Below the pieces are notes generated by a model, which searched no databases, was not told where the DNA came from, and saw only the letters and a program-made list of their open reading frames with translations. From Gordonia jinhuaensis (lineage in GTDB: Bacteria; Actinomycetota; Actinomycetes; Mycobacteriales; Mycobacteriaceae), in assembly GCF_014639795.1 (NCBI RefSeq), contig NZ_BMGC01000006.1, positions 124,001-188,000 on the forward strand: 64,000 bases of DNA. Direction: 5' to 3'. The position numbers and the translations under genes were made by a program. The stretch's first letter is position 1. Each line of letters starts with the position of its first letter. Positions 1 to 7,270 of the stretch are shown here, one piece after another.

Positions 1-142
1 GATTATCGACGTGCTCACCGCCATACGAAGTGCCGTTGGGAAAGTACCCCCGGTGCCCTAGACCGGGGTACGAGTCGAGTACCTGCTGGATGGTCGCGGT
101 GTCCACAACGGGCTGGCTCGCGTGATAATCGTCAATGGTCAC
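1..142 (-). CDS. Hypothetical protein, 5' part, cut by window edge
   Basis: A reading frame starts with GTG at 142 and stays open for 47 codons to the window edge. Its start overlaps the TGA of the primase gene as GTGA, the same coupling seen between the HTH and primase genes upstream, so it is very likely the third gene of that operon. An AGGAG-like sequence lies just upstream, inside the primase 3' end. The first residues are acidic and show no recognisable motif. In phage-type replication modules this position often holds an accessory replication or nuclease gene (primase-proximal), but nothing in the visible part decides. Confidence 0.6.
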   Translation of the reverse strand, partial: MTIDDYHASQPVVDTATIQQVLDSYPGLGHRGYFPNGTSYGGEHVDN

Positions 143-2268
143 TTGATCTCCTCAAAGTTGGTCTGGTGCTGGGCTGTAGAGACGGCGCGGGACACCTCAC
201 CCAACGCCCGGTTATCGTCGGTGATCTCGAATCGGGCGACCTTGATCCCGTGGACGACCTTGCCCAGCGAACGTGTCTGGCCGACCCGGATCGGGGTGTC
301 GGTGTTGCCGTCTGAGTAGGAGCGCAGTGCCTTGAAGAAGGCGTTCTGGCTCATGCGTTCGCCGGTTCGGGTTTCCTCGGCCCATGCCTTCCACACGCGG
401 AACAGCTGGGTGAGGGTGACAAAGTGGCCGCTATCGCCACCGTCGACCTCGCAGCACTCGCCTACGAACTGCCGCACGTTGGACATATCGTCGGCGATCT
501 CATCGAGAAGTTCCGGCGCGTCGGCACTGATCGTGAACGTCCCGCCGGAGGCGTTGAGCAGCATCAGGCCGTCGACAGCCCATCGGAGCACTTGGCCCAG
601 TTCATTGGCCAGGATCTCGCGCGTGAGGCCGGGGTCGTCGTCCTCGGTGCCTCGGAACACCCGGTTGGTGTGCAGCACCAGCATCCGCGACAGCAACGCG
701 CCACTGCGGTCGGAGATACGCGGCATCTCGTTGGCCGAGCCATGAAACCGCATCGGAAGCACGAGCGACACAGCCGCCTTGTACTTGCGCTGCACGTCCA
801 CGATGTCGCCGCCGGTGATCGCCAGGAGACGCCCGAGGGCGGCGCTGGTGTCGCGGCCACCGAATCGCATGTCGCTCATGACCGCAAGCGTCGCGCCCGA
901 CTCGTATGCCTGTTGGAGGCCGAAGTCGAGATTGAGCGACTTGAGGCCGAGTTCGGAGACGTTGCCGATCAGCGCCGACAACACGGTGGCGATCAGGGAC
1001 TTCGCGCTGCCCTTCGGGCCGTAGACCATCATCCAGCGTTGCAAGTCGTTACGACCGCTGAGGACGTATCCGAACCACTGCTGGAGGCAGGTGATCGCGG
1101 CGGGGTCGTCACCCCACTGCGCGCGCAGTGCGTCCAGCCACCGGCACGGCGCGTTCGGGTCCGCGTGCGGGTCGTAGTCGGCCTCAATGCGGGTGAGGCT
1201 GAACCAGAGCGGTGACGCGGCGCGCAGCCGCCCCGTCGACACGTCCAGAACCCCGTTGCGGCACAGCGCCCACGTATCAGAACCGGCGTAGAACCGTTGC
1301 CCGACGCCGTAGAAGTCAGGAAGCTCCCGAGCGTGGGTGCCCGAACCGGCAGCAAGCATCCCGGCCAGTGCCTTCTCCACCTCGACGATGGCCTTCTCGG
1401 TCGGGTTCCACCACCGCACCGAGTAGACGTTCTGCTTGTTCTCCCGTCGCGTGTGGAGGTAGCGCATCTCGCCGAGGATGCGGCGCAGCTTCCCGCCCAT
1501 CCACTCGGGATCTGCGCGAGCAATCCATCGTTCAGGCTGTCCAGGGGCAGGCCGGGCATATTCGTACCAGGTCTGATCGATCCGGACCAGCGTGCGGGCG
1601 CGGATCGTCCGATACCGGCGGCCTTTGCCGTTGACCCGGATCTTCTTCGTGAAGTGTTGCCGGGCCAACCATCTCGCGGCGGCCATCGGCGAGTTCGGAC
1701 CACCAATCACCTTGCCGTCGAGAACCGAGCGCTGCTCGTGGGATTCCAGCCCGTCGAAGATCGACCGGGGCACACCGCATACTCGCGCCTCGGCGGGTCC
1801 AGTGGTGCCGATGAGGTCGGGATCGGCGACGTATACAGCCCGCCGGACAGCTTGCTCGGGATCGGTCCCGTCACCGCCGTCTGCCCGATCGGCCTCGGCC
1901 CACGCGATGCAGTCGTCGCGGGAAGGCACGGCGATACCGGTGTCCGTCAGGATCTCCTCGACGAGGGCGACGGGCACAGCCAAAACCTCGGAGGCCACGG
2001 GGTTGTCGGTGGTCTGCACTCTGCCGGTTGCGGACGTGTTCACCCGCCGCTTGGCGGGGTCGTAGTCGGAGAACATCGTCCCGTAGCGGATGGTCTGGAC
2101 GTTCCAGTCGACCACTGTCTGCCCGATCTCATCGCCGAGCAGATCCAGAATGCGCGTGCTCTGTGGCTTGCTCAGGAGGTCGGCGAGATGTGCCCCCGCG
2201 ACGTGCTGGGCCGTCTCGGTGTCCGCGCTGGTGTCGGTGGCGGTGCTATTCTGGGTGCTGAGGGTCAC
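139..2268 (-). CDS. D5-type primase-helicase (phage/plasmid replication protein)
   Basis: 709 aa if started at the GTG at 2268, which overlaps the TGA of the upstream HTH gene as GTGA; an in-frame extension to 2541 exists but lies inside that gene. The C-terminal half has a Walker A loop (GPKGSAKS), a Walker B-like stretch (LAVMSDMRF) and a sensor segment rich in SANEMPRISDRSGALLSR, typical of the SF3/D5 helicases that end many phage and satellite primases (phage P4 alpha-like, DUF5906 group). The N-terminal half lacks an obvious zinc motif or TOPRIM signature that I can point to, so primase activity is inferred from the architecture. It should start replication at the iteron region upstream of the operon. 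Confidence 0.8.
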   Translation of the reverse strand: MTLSTQNSTATDTSADTETAQHVAGAHLADLLSKPQSTRILDLLGDEIGQTVVDWNVQTIRYGTMFSDYDPAKRRVNTSATGRVQTTDNPVASEVLAVPVALVEEILTDTGIAVPSRDDCIAWAEADRADGGDGTDPEQAVRRAVYVADPDLIGTTGPAEARVCGVPRSIFDGLESHEQRSVLDGKVIGGPNSPMAAARWLARQHFTKKIRVNGKGRRYRTIRARTLVRIDQTWYEYARPAPGQPERWIARADPEWMGGKLRRILGEMRYLHTRRENKQNVYSVRWWNPTEKAIVEVEKALAGMLAAGSGTHARELPDFYGVGQRFYAGSDTWALCRNGVLDVSTGRLRAASPLWFSLTRIEADYDPHADPNAPCRWLDALRAQWGDDPAAITCLQQWFGYVLSGRNDLQRWMMVYGPKGSAKSLIATVLSALIGNVSELGLKSLNLDFGLQQAYESGATLAVMSDMRFGGRDTSAALGRLLAITGGDIVDVQRKYKAAVSLVLPMRFHGSANEMPRISDRSGALLSRMLVLHTNRVFRGTEDDDPGLTREILANELGQVLRWAVDGLMLLNASGGTFTISADAPELLDEIADDMSNVRQFVGECCEVDGGDSGHFVTLTQLFRVWKAWAEETRTGERMSQNAFFKALRSYSDGNTDTPIRVGQTRSLGKVVHGIKVARFEITDDNRALGEVSRAVSTAQHQTNFEEIK

Positions 2269-2708
2269 TGGTCGGCCTTCATCTCGTTGACTCGGGTTGT
2301 CTCGCCCGTCCCGCGAATCTCGGCGTGGGGCGGGCGATCTCGTGTTTGTGGGGAGGTTTCCGAGGCCACCCGAAGGGTCATCCGCGCCCGCTGTCGGCGG
2401 CGTCGCACCGCCGCGCGGCGCAGGTCGTCGGGTCCGAACTTCGAGACCTGCTGCGACACCCAGGAATCCGACCACAATACGGCGGTCTTCGCGTCGGTGG
2501 TGGACATGCCACCCGGCGACCCGTCCTGCGATCGCATCCACTGATCGACCTCCTGAGGGTCGAACAGCAGGCGGCGGCGGATACGGTGCGCGGGAAGGCC
2601 GTCCTCACGCACGAGCTTGTATACGGTCTCGCGGGTGGTGCTGAATCGCTGGGCGATGTCGTCGGAGTCGAGAAGGCGCGACGAGATGGTGGGTGCTGGT
2701 GCTGACAC
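2265..2708 (-). CDS. HTH excisionase/regulator-like DNA-binding protein
   Basis: 147 aa. Residues 12-55 form a MerR/AlpA-like winged helix (LLDSDDIAQRFSTTRETVYK, then a loop and DPQEVDQWM), the helix_turn_helix_17 type used by excisionases and by replication or transcription regulators in actinobacterial integrative elements. The second half is basic (RRAAVRRRRQRARM) and may add DNA contacts. It is the first gene of the leftward operon and overlaps the primase by four bases, so it probably controls excision or replication. A triplet of CGACTTA motifs lies in its upstream region and is a candidate operator. Whether it is a recombination directionality factor or a repressor cannot be told from sequence. 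Confidence 0.7.
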   Translation of the reverse strand: MSAPAPTISSRLLDSDDIAQRFSTTRETVYKLVREDGLPAHRIRRRLLFDPQEVDQWMRSQDGSPGGMSTTDAKTAVLWSDSWVSQQVSKFGPDDLRRAAVRRRRQRARMTLRVASETSPQTRDRPPHAEIRGTGETTRVNEMKADQ

Positions 2709-2916
2709 TGCGGGCTCCAGAGGTCGTGAAGGAGTTCCGCAGCAATCCCCGAGCCGGGCCGTCTGTCTCGGCCCTCAGGTCAGCGTGCGTGGGTGCTGCG
2801 TCGAGCACCCGACTGGCAAGCGGGACATCACTCCCCGAATGCCGCCATCTCGGTCAGGCGGTTCATCCGGCGCGTGATGTGCGTACCGGCTACCTGACAG
2901 ATGGTCGTCGCCGGTG

Positions 2917-3013
2917 CGACTTATTGAGACCCATCTTAGCCCGTTCGAGAACGCCGGGGCAACGATTGACGCGCCGTAAGTCGTTGCGGCCCTTACAATC
3001 CCGACTTAGTCGG
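2917..3013. promoter_or_regulatory. Three CGACTTA heptamers, candidate operator of the leftward operon
   Basis: CGACTTA occurs at 2917-2923 and 3002-3008 on the plus strand and at 2977-2983 on the minus strand. The last copy sits in a near-perfect palindrome, CCGACT-T-AGTCGG, at 3001-3013. The cluster lies 200-300 bases upstream of the HTH gene and just before the iterons. I infer a regulator binding region. No convincing -10/-35 pair could be fixed here. Confidence 0.35.
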
Positions 3014-3065
3014 TGTTGTGGTCATTCGGGCAGGACTGCTGCGGGTGCTGCGGATCACCCGCGAG

Positions 3066-3412
3066 CTGATTTACCGGCTGATTTACGGGCGGTCGCAGAC
3101 TGATTTACGGGGGCTCAGAGCGGCTCGGCGACGGCGGCGATGGGGCTGCGGGTGCCCCGATCGGGCGCTGCACCCCGGCGATCGGGGACGTAAATCACCG
3201 GTAAATCAGTTGGTAAATCAGTTCGGATCGCGCCGTCGGGGACACCCACCCGGCGCGCATAAGCGCAGGCTGTGCGGGGTATTCGGCCTCCTCCGCCTTG
3301 GTAGGTAAATCAGGTAAATCAGGTAAATCAAGAAAGTTGGTTGTGAGGATGAAGAGGGAGATATTTCATAGGGCAGAGAAGTTTGCTGGATTACCTGATT
3401 TACCTGATTTAC
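3066..3412. repeat. GTAAATCAG iteron array with large inverted repeat (candidate replication origin)
   Basis: The nonamer CTGATTTAC/GTAAATCAG, allowing one or two changes, occurs about twelve times. Copies lie at 3066, 3078 and 3100 on one strand; at 3190, 3201, 3213, 3305, 3314 and 3323 on the other; then 3386, 3395 and 3404 inverted. The copies at 3305-3331 and 3395-3412 abut without spacers, and spacings of 11-12 bases elsewhere put sites on one helix face. The blocks at 3305-3326 and 3391-3412 form perfect 22-base inverted arms around a 64-base AT-richer spacer. Such iterons next to a primase gene are typical of plasmid and satellite origins. The whole gap 2709-3564 holds no gene I can support; open frames across it read through the repeats. 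Confidence 0.7.
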
Positions 3413-3532
3413 GTCTGCCCGAGCGCGCCCCTGAGACCGTTACACAGCTCCGCATCCGCGAGCCGGGTAGATGGCTGTGCCGAGTGAATCATCCACGCCC
3501 CCAACGCACAACGCCGACATTTGAGGCGTTCT

Positions 3533-3558
3533 TTGGTTGCACCTAATTGGAACATAAT
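3533..3558 (+). promoter_or_regulatory. Possible promoter of the TerS-like gene
   Basis: CATAAT at 3553-3558 fits a -10 box and lies seven bases before the ATG at 3565, the distance expected for a leaderless transcript, which is common in actinobacteria. TTGGTT at 3533-3538 could be the -35 box, but the 14-base spacer is short. No clear ribosome binding site precedes the ATG. This is a weak call. Confidence 0.3.
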
Positions 3559-3564
3559 GAGCAC

Positions 3565-4026
3565 ATGGTGAGACCTGGACCCGTCATGAGCCGCGAGGAC
3601 TCGCGCCGTCGAGCTGAACGCGCTCACCGCCTGCGAGCCCTTGGACGGTCGTGGCAGGAGGTCGCCGACGCCGAGGGCTTCCGCTCGCGTAGCGCAGCCC
3701 GAACGGCTGTGCAGCGATACCTGGAGGCCGAGCCCGGCGAGTCGCTGGAGGAGGTGCGCCGGTCGGCGGGCGAGACTCTGCGGATTACCCGCTCGGTCCT
3801 GATGGGCCGGTTCGCCTCGGCGAGCCAGCGCGGCGACGACGACACGCTCGTGAAGCTGGCCCGCGAGGTCCACCGCAACCTGTCGCAGTGGGCGCAGCTG
3901 ACCGGGGCGAACAGCCCCGAGCGTCACCAGGTGGAGGCGGTGGTCACCACGACGACCGCCGACGTCCTCAACGAACTGGAGCAGAAGCTGCTCAACACGC
4001 TCGACGGAGAGGTAGTCGAGGAATGA
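3565..4026 (+). CDS. TerS-like HTH DNA-binding protein
   Basis: 153 aa from ATG 3565; an upstream in-frame TTG at 3547 and a downstream ATG at 3586 are alternatives. Residues 10-45 form a helix-turn-helix (RAERAHRLRALGRSWQEVAD, then GFRSRSAARTAVQRY), followed by helices ending in a coiled-coil-like tail. This arrangement, an HTH then an oligomerising helical region, matches small terminase subunits of actinophages. In phage-inducible islands a TerS homologue redirects helper packaging, but no large terminase gene is visible here. It could also be a plain replication or transcription regulator. It ends in a four-base ATGA overlap with the next gene, so the two are co-translated. Confidence 0.5.
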   Translation: MVRPGPVMSREDSRRRAERAHRLRALGRSWQEVADAEGFRSRSAARTAVQRYLEAEPGESLEEVRRSAGETLRITRSVLMGRFASASQRGDDDTLVKLAREVHRNLSQWAQLTGANSPERHQVEAVVTTTTADVLNELEQKLLNTLDGEVVEE

Positions 4027-4733
4027 CCGACAAGAAGTCCACGATGAGCAAGACGGTCGGCGTGGCCCGAGCCATCGCCGAGAACGAACCCGATGAGGAT
4101 GCTCTGGCGTTGCTGGCCGCGTCGGCAGACTCGTCGCGCGAGCTGGCGATCGGGCAGACGTCCACCAACGATCTCGACATGCAGTTCGCCGAAGCGATGG
4201 CGAAGATGTTCCTCGACGTCAGCCGCGACGGACCGCACACGGGGCTGTGGCGCTCCGTCGCGAAGCAGGTCCTCGCGCTGGGCATGTTGACCGGCGAGGA
4301 GATCCGGACCGCGTTGCTGCGCGGCGAGATCCACGACTCCACCCGGTGGGCCGACCTCGGCGACGGAACCTACCCAGATCGAATCCTCGGTACCGCGTCA
4401 CCCGTAGCTGGACCAGACGCCCTCGATGAGCCGGAGCCGTGGGATGCCGAGGTGGACCCCGCTCCAGCGTCCAGTAGGCCGCTGACGGGCCAGGAGGCTA
4501 TGCCCCAGGCCGACCTACCCCCAACCCGGCAGGAACCCGCTGGCGACGACGAGGACGCCGAGCCCACCGCGCCTGTGGAGATCGAGCGCACCACCTCGTC
4601 CCAGAAAACTTTCCGGATGCCCGCTGGAAGCTACTACAGCCCCGGCGTAAACCCGCTGGCACGCCCGATCACCGGGCGTCGCCGACCGGTTACCGAGATC
4701 CGCACCGACGTGCCTGGTCTCGGCGACCAGTAG
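4023..4733 (+). CDS. Hypothetical protein
   Basis: 236 aa starting at the ATG that overlaps the previous stop. I do not recognise a family. Residues 1-110 look helical and acidic, with a segment (FAEAMAKMFLDVSR, then WRSVAKQVLALGMLTGEEI) that could be a small folded domain. Residues 115-190 are rich in Pro, Glu, Asp and Ala and probably disordered. The C-terminal 45 residues are basic and Tyr/Gly/Pro-rich. An ordered helical head with an acidic disordered middle is compatible with a scaffold or adaptor, but that is only a possibility. It is translationally coupled to the TerS-like gene, and a 93-base gap follows before the recombinase. Confidence 0.6.
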   Translation: MTDKKSTMSKTVGVARAIAENEPDEDALALLAASADSSRELAIGQTSTNDLDMQFAEAMAKMFLDVSRDGPHTGLWRSVAKQVLALGMLTGEEIRTALLRGEIHDSTRWADLGDGTYPDRILGTASPVAGPDALDEPEPWDAEVDPAPASSRPLTGQEAMPQADLPPTRQEPAGDDEDAEPTAPVEIERTTSSQKTFRMPAGSYYSPGVNPLARPITGRRRPVTEIRTDVPGLGDQ

Positions 4734-4799
4734 GGCCTCCAACAGTCACGTCGCGGAATCGTCAACGGACACAACGCTGCGCTAGATACTTAAAAGTAA

Positions 4800-4826
4800 A
4801 TATCGCGTTGCTGGTCAGGGCGATAT
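4800..4826. repeat. Inverted repeat ATATCGC / GCGATAT at recombinase start
   Basis: Seven-base perfect arms at 4800-4806 and 4820-4826 flank a 13-base spacer that holds a possible Shine-Dalgarno (CAGGG). The repeat touches the recombinase ATG at 4827. It may bind an autoregulator or the recombinase, or limit translation as an RNA hairpin. Confidence 0.35.
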
Positions 4827-5537
4827 ATGGTTGGTGACATGAAGGTGATCGCCTATATCCGCGTCAGCACCCGCGACCAGCTCGCCGCCCACGGCCCTGC
4901 CCGTCAACGGGAGGCGATCATCGAGTGGGCCAAACGCAACCGTCACCGGATCGTCGCCGAGGTTGTCGAAGACGTCTCGGGCACCGTCGCCCCGTTCGAA
5001 CGTGAGGCATGGCTGAGCACGGTCGATCGGTGCTGTGCGGGCGAGGCCGATGGTGTTGTGGTCTCAGACCTCTCACGGTTGTCCCGCGATCAGGTTCGCC
5101 TGGAGCTGACGATCGAGCAGATGGCCACCTGTGACGCGGTGCTGTTCTCGACGTCGGGCGAGGAGCAGGCGATGCTCGACAACCCCGAGGACCCCCAGCG
5201 CAAGCTCATCCGCACGATCATGGCCGCGATCAACGAGTACGACCGAGCCATGATCGTGCAGCGGATGCAGGCAGGGCGTCGGATCAAGAAGGCCAGCGGT
5301 GGTTACGCGGGCGGACAGCCCCCGTTCGGCTACCGGGGCGGCGACTCCTCGGGCGAACTGGTACCCGACGAGGCAGAGCAGGCTGTGCTCGCCCGCATGC
5401 GCTCGCTTCACTCCGAAGGGCTCGCGACCCGTGCCATCGCCGACGTCATCAACGAGGAGGGTCTGACCACGCGCAAGGGTGGCCGCTGGTCATCGGCGTC
5501 CGTGGCGCGCCTGATCCGGCGCGAGCCAGTGACCTGA
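4827..5537 (+). CDS. Compact serine recombinase (resolvase/integrase family)
   Basis: 236 aa. The N-terminal resolvase domain starts with KVIAYIRVSTRDQL, where the Ser of RVSTRDQ is the likely nucleophile, and continues through DLSRLSRD and the helix at about residues 120-150. Residues 155-230 match the start of the recombinase domain of large serine integrases (GQPPFGYR, PDEAEQAVLARM, GLATRAIADVINEEG, ending in WSSASVARLIRR). The protein ends there, without the zinc ribbon and coiled coil of 450-700 aa large serine integrases. It is the only recombinase seen, so it is the best candidate for integration at the TG-centred site near 8885, though it could be a resolvase. Start ATG 4827 has a CAGGG seven bases upstream; ATG 4839 is possible. 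Confidence 0.85.
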   Translation: MVGDMKVIAYIRVSTRDQLAAHGPARQREAIIEWAKRNRHRIVAEVVEDVSGTVAPFEREAWLSTVDRCCAGEADGVVVSDLSRLSRDQVRLELTIEQMATCDAVLFSTSGEEQAMLDNPEDPQRKLIRTIMAAINEYDRAMIVQRMQAGRRIKKASGGYAGGQPPFGYRGGDSSGELVPDEAEQAVLARMRSLHSEGLATRAIADVINEEGLTTRKGGRWSSASVARLIRREPVT

Positions 5538-5660
5538 TCGGCCTGTAGAGCCGCCCCTGCACCCGATCGGTGCATGATCAGTTGCGGGTCGACCGGGGAT
5601 GCGCGGAAGCCCGTAGCCAGGTGCCCCCGGTCGGCCCGCCGGGCGGCCCGAGCCAATATC

Positions 5661-5738
5661 TGTCGCGACAACACCGGCAATACAGTTTCCGCCCGGCACA
5701 ACACCTAGCACTGTCGGCAATATGACTGTGCGACAGTC
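5661..5738. promoter_or_regulatory. Cluster of short palindromes downstream of the recombinase
   Basis: TGTCGCGACA at 5661-5670 is a perfect palindrome. GACTGT-GCG-ACAGTC at 5724-5738 is a six-base inverted repeat, and CGGCAATA is repeated directly at 5675 and 5715. The cluster lies in the 256-base gap between the recombinase and the next small gene. It could be an operator for that rightward set or an accessory recombination site. The gap shows no gene. Confidence 0.35.
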
Positions 5739-5793
5739 GAATTAGCGTCGTGGCGTCGTTGCGCAGCGGCAACGCACGTGTCATCCTGGGACC

Positions 5794-6033
5794 ATGAGCA
5801 CCACCGCACCCGCACCGACCCCGGCTAGCTATGAACTGACGCCGGGCCAGTGGTCGAGCAAGTTGGCTGCGCTCGCGTCGCGCGGCGTCAGCGAGACTGA
5901 CCCTCGGGTGCGGTGGTGCCGTGAAGCCCTGTCGTACTGGCGCATTCGTCGCGTGCTCGACGTCGAGGCTCCGGCGCTGTCGTCGGCGGACCGGGCCGAC
6001 TTGCAACTCCGGCTCGACGGAGGTCGGCGCTGA
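5794..6033 (+). CDS. Small hypothetical protein
   Basis: 79 aa from ATG 5794. Residues 12-45 (YELTPGQWSSKLAALASRG, then VRWCREALSYWRI) look like two amphipathic helices with conserved-looking Trp residues, followed by a helical C-terminal part. I do not recognise a family. Codon use (strong third-position GC) matches its neighbours, which supports it as coding. It is the first gene after the palindrome cluster. Confidence 0.5.
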   Translation: MSTTAPAPTPASYELTPGQWSSKLAALASRGVSETDPRVRWCREALSYWRIRRVLDVEAPALSSADRADLQLRLDGGRR

Positions 6034-6148
6034 CCTGACCCCACACACCGCGAGTAGCGGTGCATCGCGAGCGAGCCTCGGCGCGAGCGGTGCGGACGAC
6101 AACCCCAGCACGACGCCGTAATTCGTTCATGCACCGAGGAGATTAAGC

Positions 6149-6433
6149 ATGACCACCACCGCCGCCACCACCCTCGAGAACCAGATCCTCGACCAGCTGC
6201 ACCGACTCGACCCCACCGACGAGGAACTGGTGCCGTGGAGCACCATCCGCCGCCATCTGACCGGCACCTTCTGGGGCCAGGTCGAAGCTCTCCAGTCCCT
6301 CGTCGAAGAGGGCGATGTGGTCACCGTCAAGATCAACGGACGCACGTACGTCGGTATCTGCGACGAGTTCTGCAAGGCCGCTGACCTGGCCAGCACGCGA
6401 CGCGGCCAGCCTCGAGAGCTGCTGGTCCTGTGA
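6149..6433 (+). CDS. Small hypothetical protein, possibly winged-helix
   Basis: 94 aa with a good ribosome binding site (GAGGAG about ten bases before ATG 6149). The pattern NQILDQLHRL, then VPWSTIRRHLTGTFWGQVEALQSLVEEGDVVTVKINGRTYVG, resembles a winged helix: two helices, a recognition-type helix and a beta-wing. A transcriptional or antirepressor role is therefore possible but unproven. Its stop codon overlaps the start of the next small gene as GTGA. Confidence 0.6.
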   Translation: MTTTAATTLENQILDQLHRLDPTDEELVPWSTIRRHLTGTFWGQVEALQSLVEEGDVVTVKINGRTYVGICDEFCKAADLASTRRGQPRELLVL

Positions 6434-6609
6434 GCCCCTTGACCGGCGCTATCGCCACGTTCATCGCCGCCTGGGTTGCCCGAGACGTCTGCGACATCAT
6501 CGTCGCCGCCGTCACGGCCCTGATCGTCACGGCCCGCCGGTCGGCAACCAGGCCGCGCACCACCGCCACCACCGATTGCCTTGCCCTACTCAACAACAAC
6601 GACTCGTGA
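6430..6609 (+). CDS. Small membrane protein
   Basis: 59 aa from a GTG that overlaps the previous TGA. Residues 4-34 are hydrophobic (LTGAIATFIAAW, then CDIIVAAVTALIV), enough for one or two membrane helices, followed by a basic, Thr-rich tail. No family is recognised. In phages, small membrane proteins in this kind of position can be holin- or exclusion-type proteins, but I have no direct evidence. The next gene follows after 13 bases, with the ribosome binding site GAGGAG over this stop codon. Confidence 0.5.
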   Translation: MSPLTGAIATFIAAWVARDVCDIIVAAVTALIVTARRSATRPRTTATTDCLALLNNNDS

Positions 6610-6622
6610 GGAGTTGACCACC

Positions 6623-7270
6623 ATGCCTGCTACCGGATTCGGGGTACGGCCCCGCATTTTCCTGGACCCGCCCGCCAAGACCTTCTCTCAGGACGAGAAG
6701 CGCACGCGTCGCCGCCGACACCTACCGGTGCGCTATGGCCGCGACCTCGGCCTCACCGACGAGATTCGCGGCGTCATCCGGCCCGTCGCTGACCGGCTCA
6801 CTGCCGCCGGACTCATCGGCGACGTCGACGAGATCGCCGAGGCCGTACGGGAGCTGTGTGTCACCTGCGCCGATCTCCTCAACGACGCCAAGATCTCTCG
6901 TATCGACTACGCCAGCCGGAGCCGTGCGCGCGCTGCACTCAAGACCCTCACCAAGCAGCCAGTCCCCGAGATCTCCCGAGCCGCCCTCGCCGATGGATCG
7001 TGGCCCGACATGCTCGCCGACATGTCCGAACCGCTGTCCGCACCGCTCGCGAATCTTCTTGGCCGGGCGAATCCCTCGGTATCGGATGCCGTTGTCGAAG
7101 CACTTCGCCTGCTCGACCGCGCTGTTCTCGACCTCGACCGTCGCATCGATCGAACCCTGCTGTTCCGCTCCCAGAACCCACACGCGCCCAGCCAGTCTGA
7201 GCGTGACGACCCCGAGGCCGCCCGCGCCACGTTGGCCGACCTCGGAGTCCAGTTGGAGGACAACCGATGA
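6623..7270 (+). CDS. Hypothetical protein upstream of capsid-like gene
   Basis: 215 aa from ATG 6623, preceded by GAGGAG; a longer in-frame start at 6581 is less likely. The first 40 residues are basic and look disordered (RTRRRRHLPVRYGRD), and the rest is predicted helical and acidic (GVIRPVADRLTAAG, DEIAEAVRELCVTC, ALRLLDRAVLDLDRRIDRT). I do not recognise the family. It overlaps the capsid-like gene as ATGA. In tailed phages the gene just before the capsid often encodes a scaffold, which would fit a helical protein with a basic end; that is inference from position only. Confidence 0.6.
   Translation: MPATGFGVRPRIFLDPPAKTFSQDEKRTRRRRHLPVRYGRDLGLTDEIRGVIRPVADRLTAAGLIGDVDEIAEAVRELCVTCADLLNDAKISRIDYASRSRARAALKTLTKQPVPEISRAALADGSWPDMLADMSEPLSAPLANLLGRANPSVSDAVVEALRLLDRAVLDLDRRIDRTLLFRSQNPHAPSQSERDDPEAARATLADLGVQLEDNR

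Noticed and set aside
3066-3412. Possible CRISPR array from the repeated nonamers
   Set aside because: Units are 9 bases with spacings of 9-22, occur in both orientations, and no cas gene is near.
3018-3546. Two open frames across the iteron region (starts near 3018 and 3298)
   Set aside because: They read straight through the nonamer repeats, have no ribosome binding site and no family pattern; the repeats explain them.
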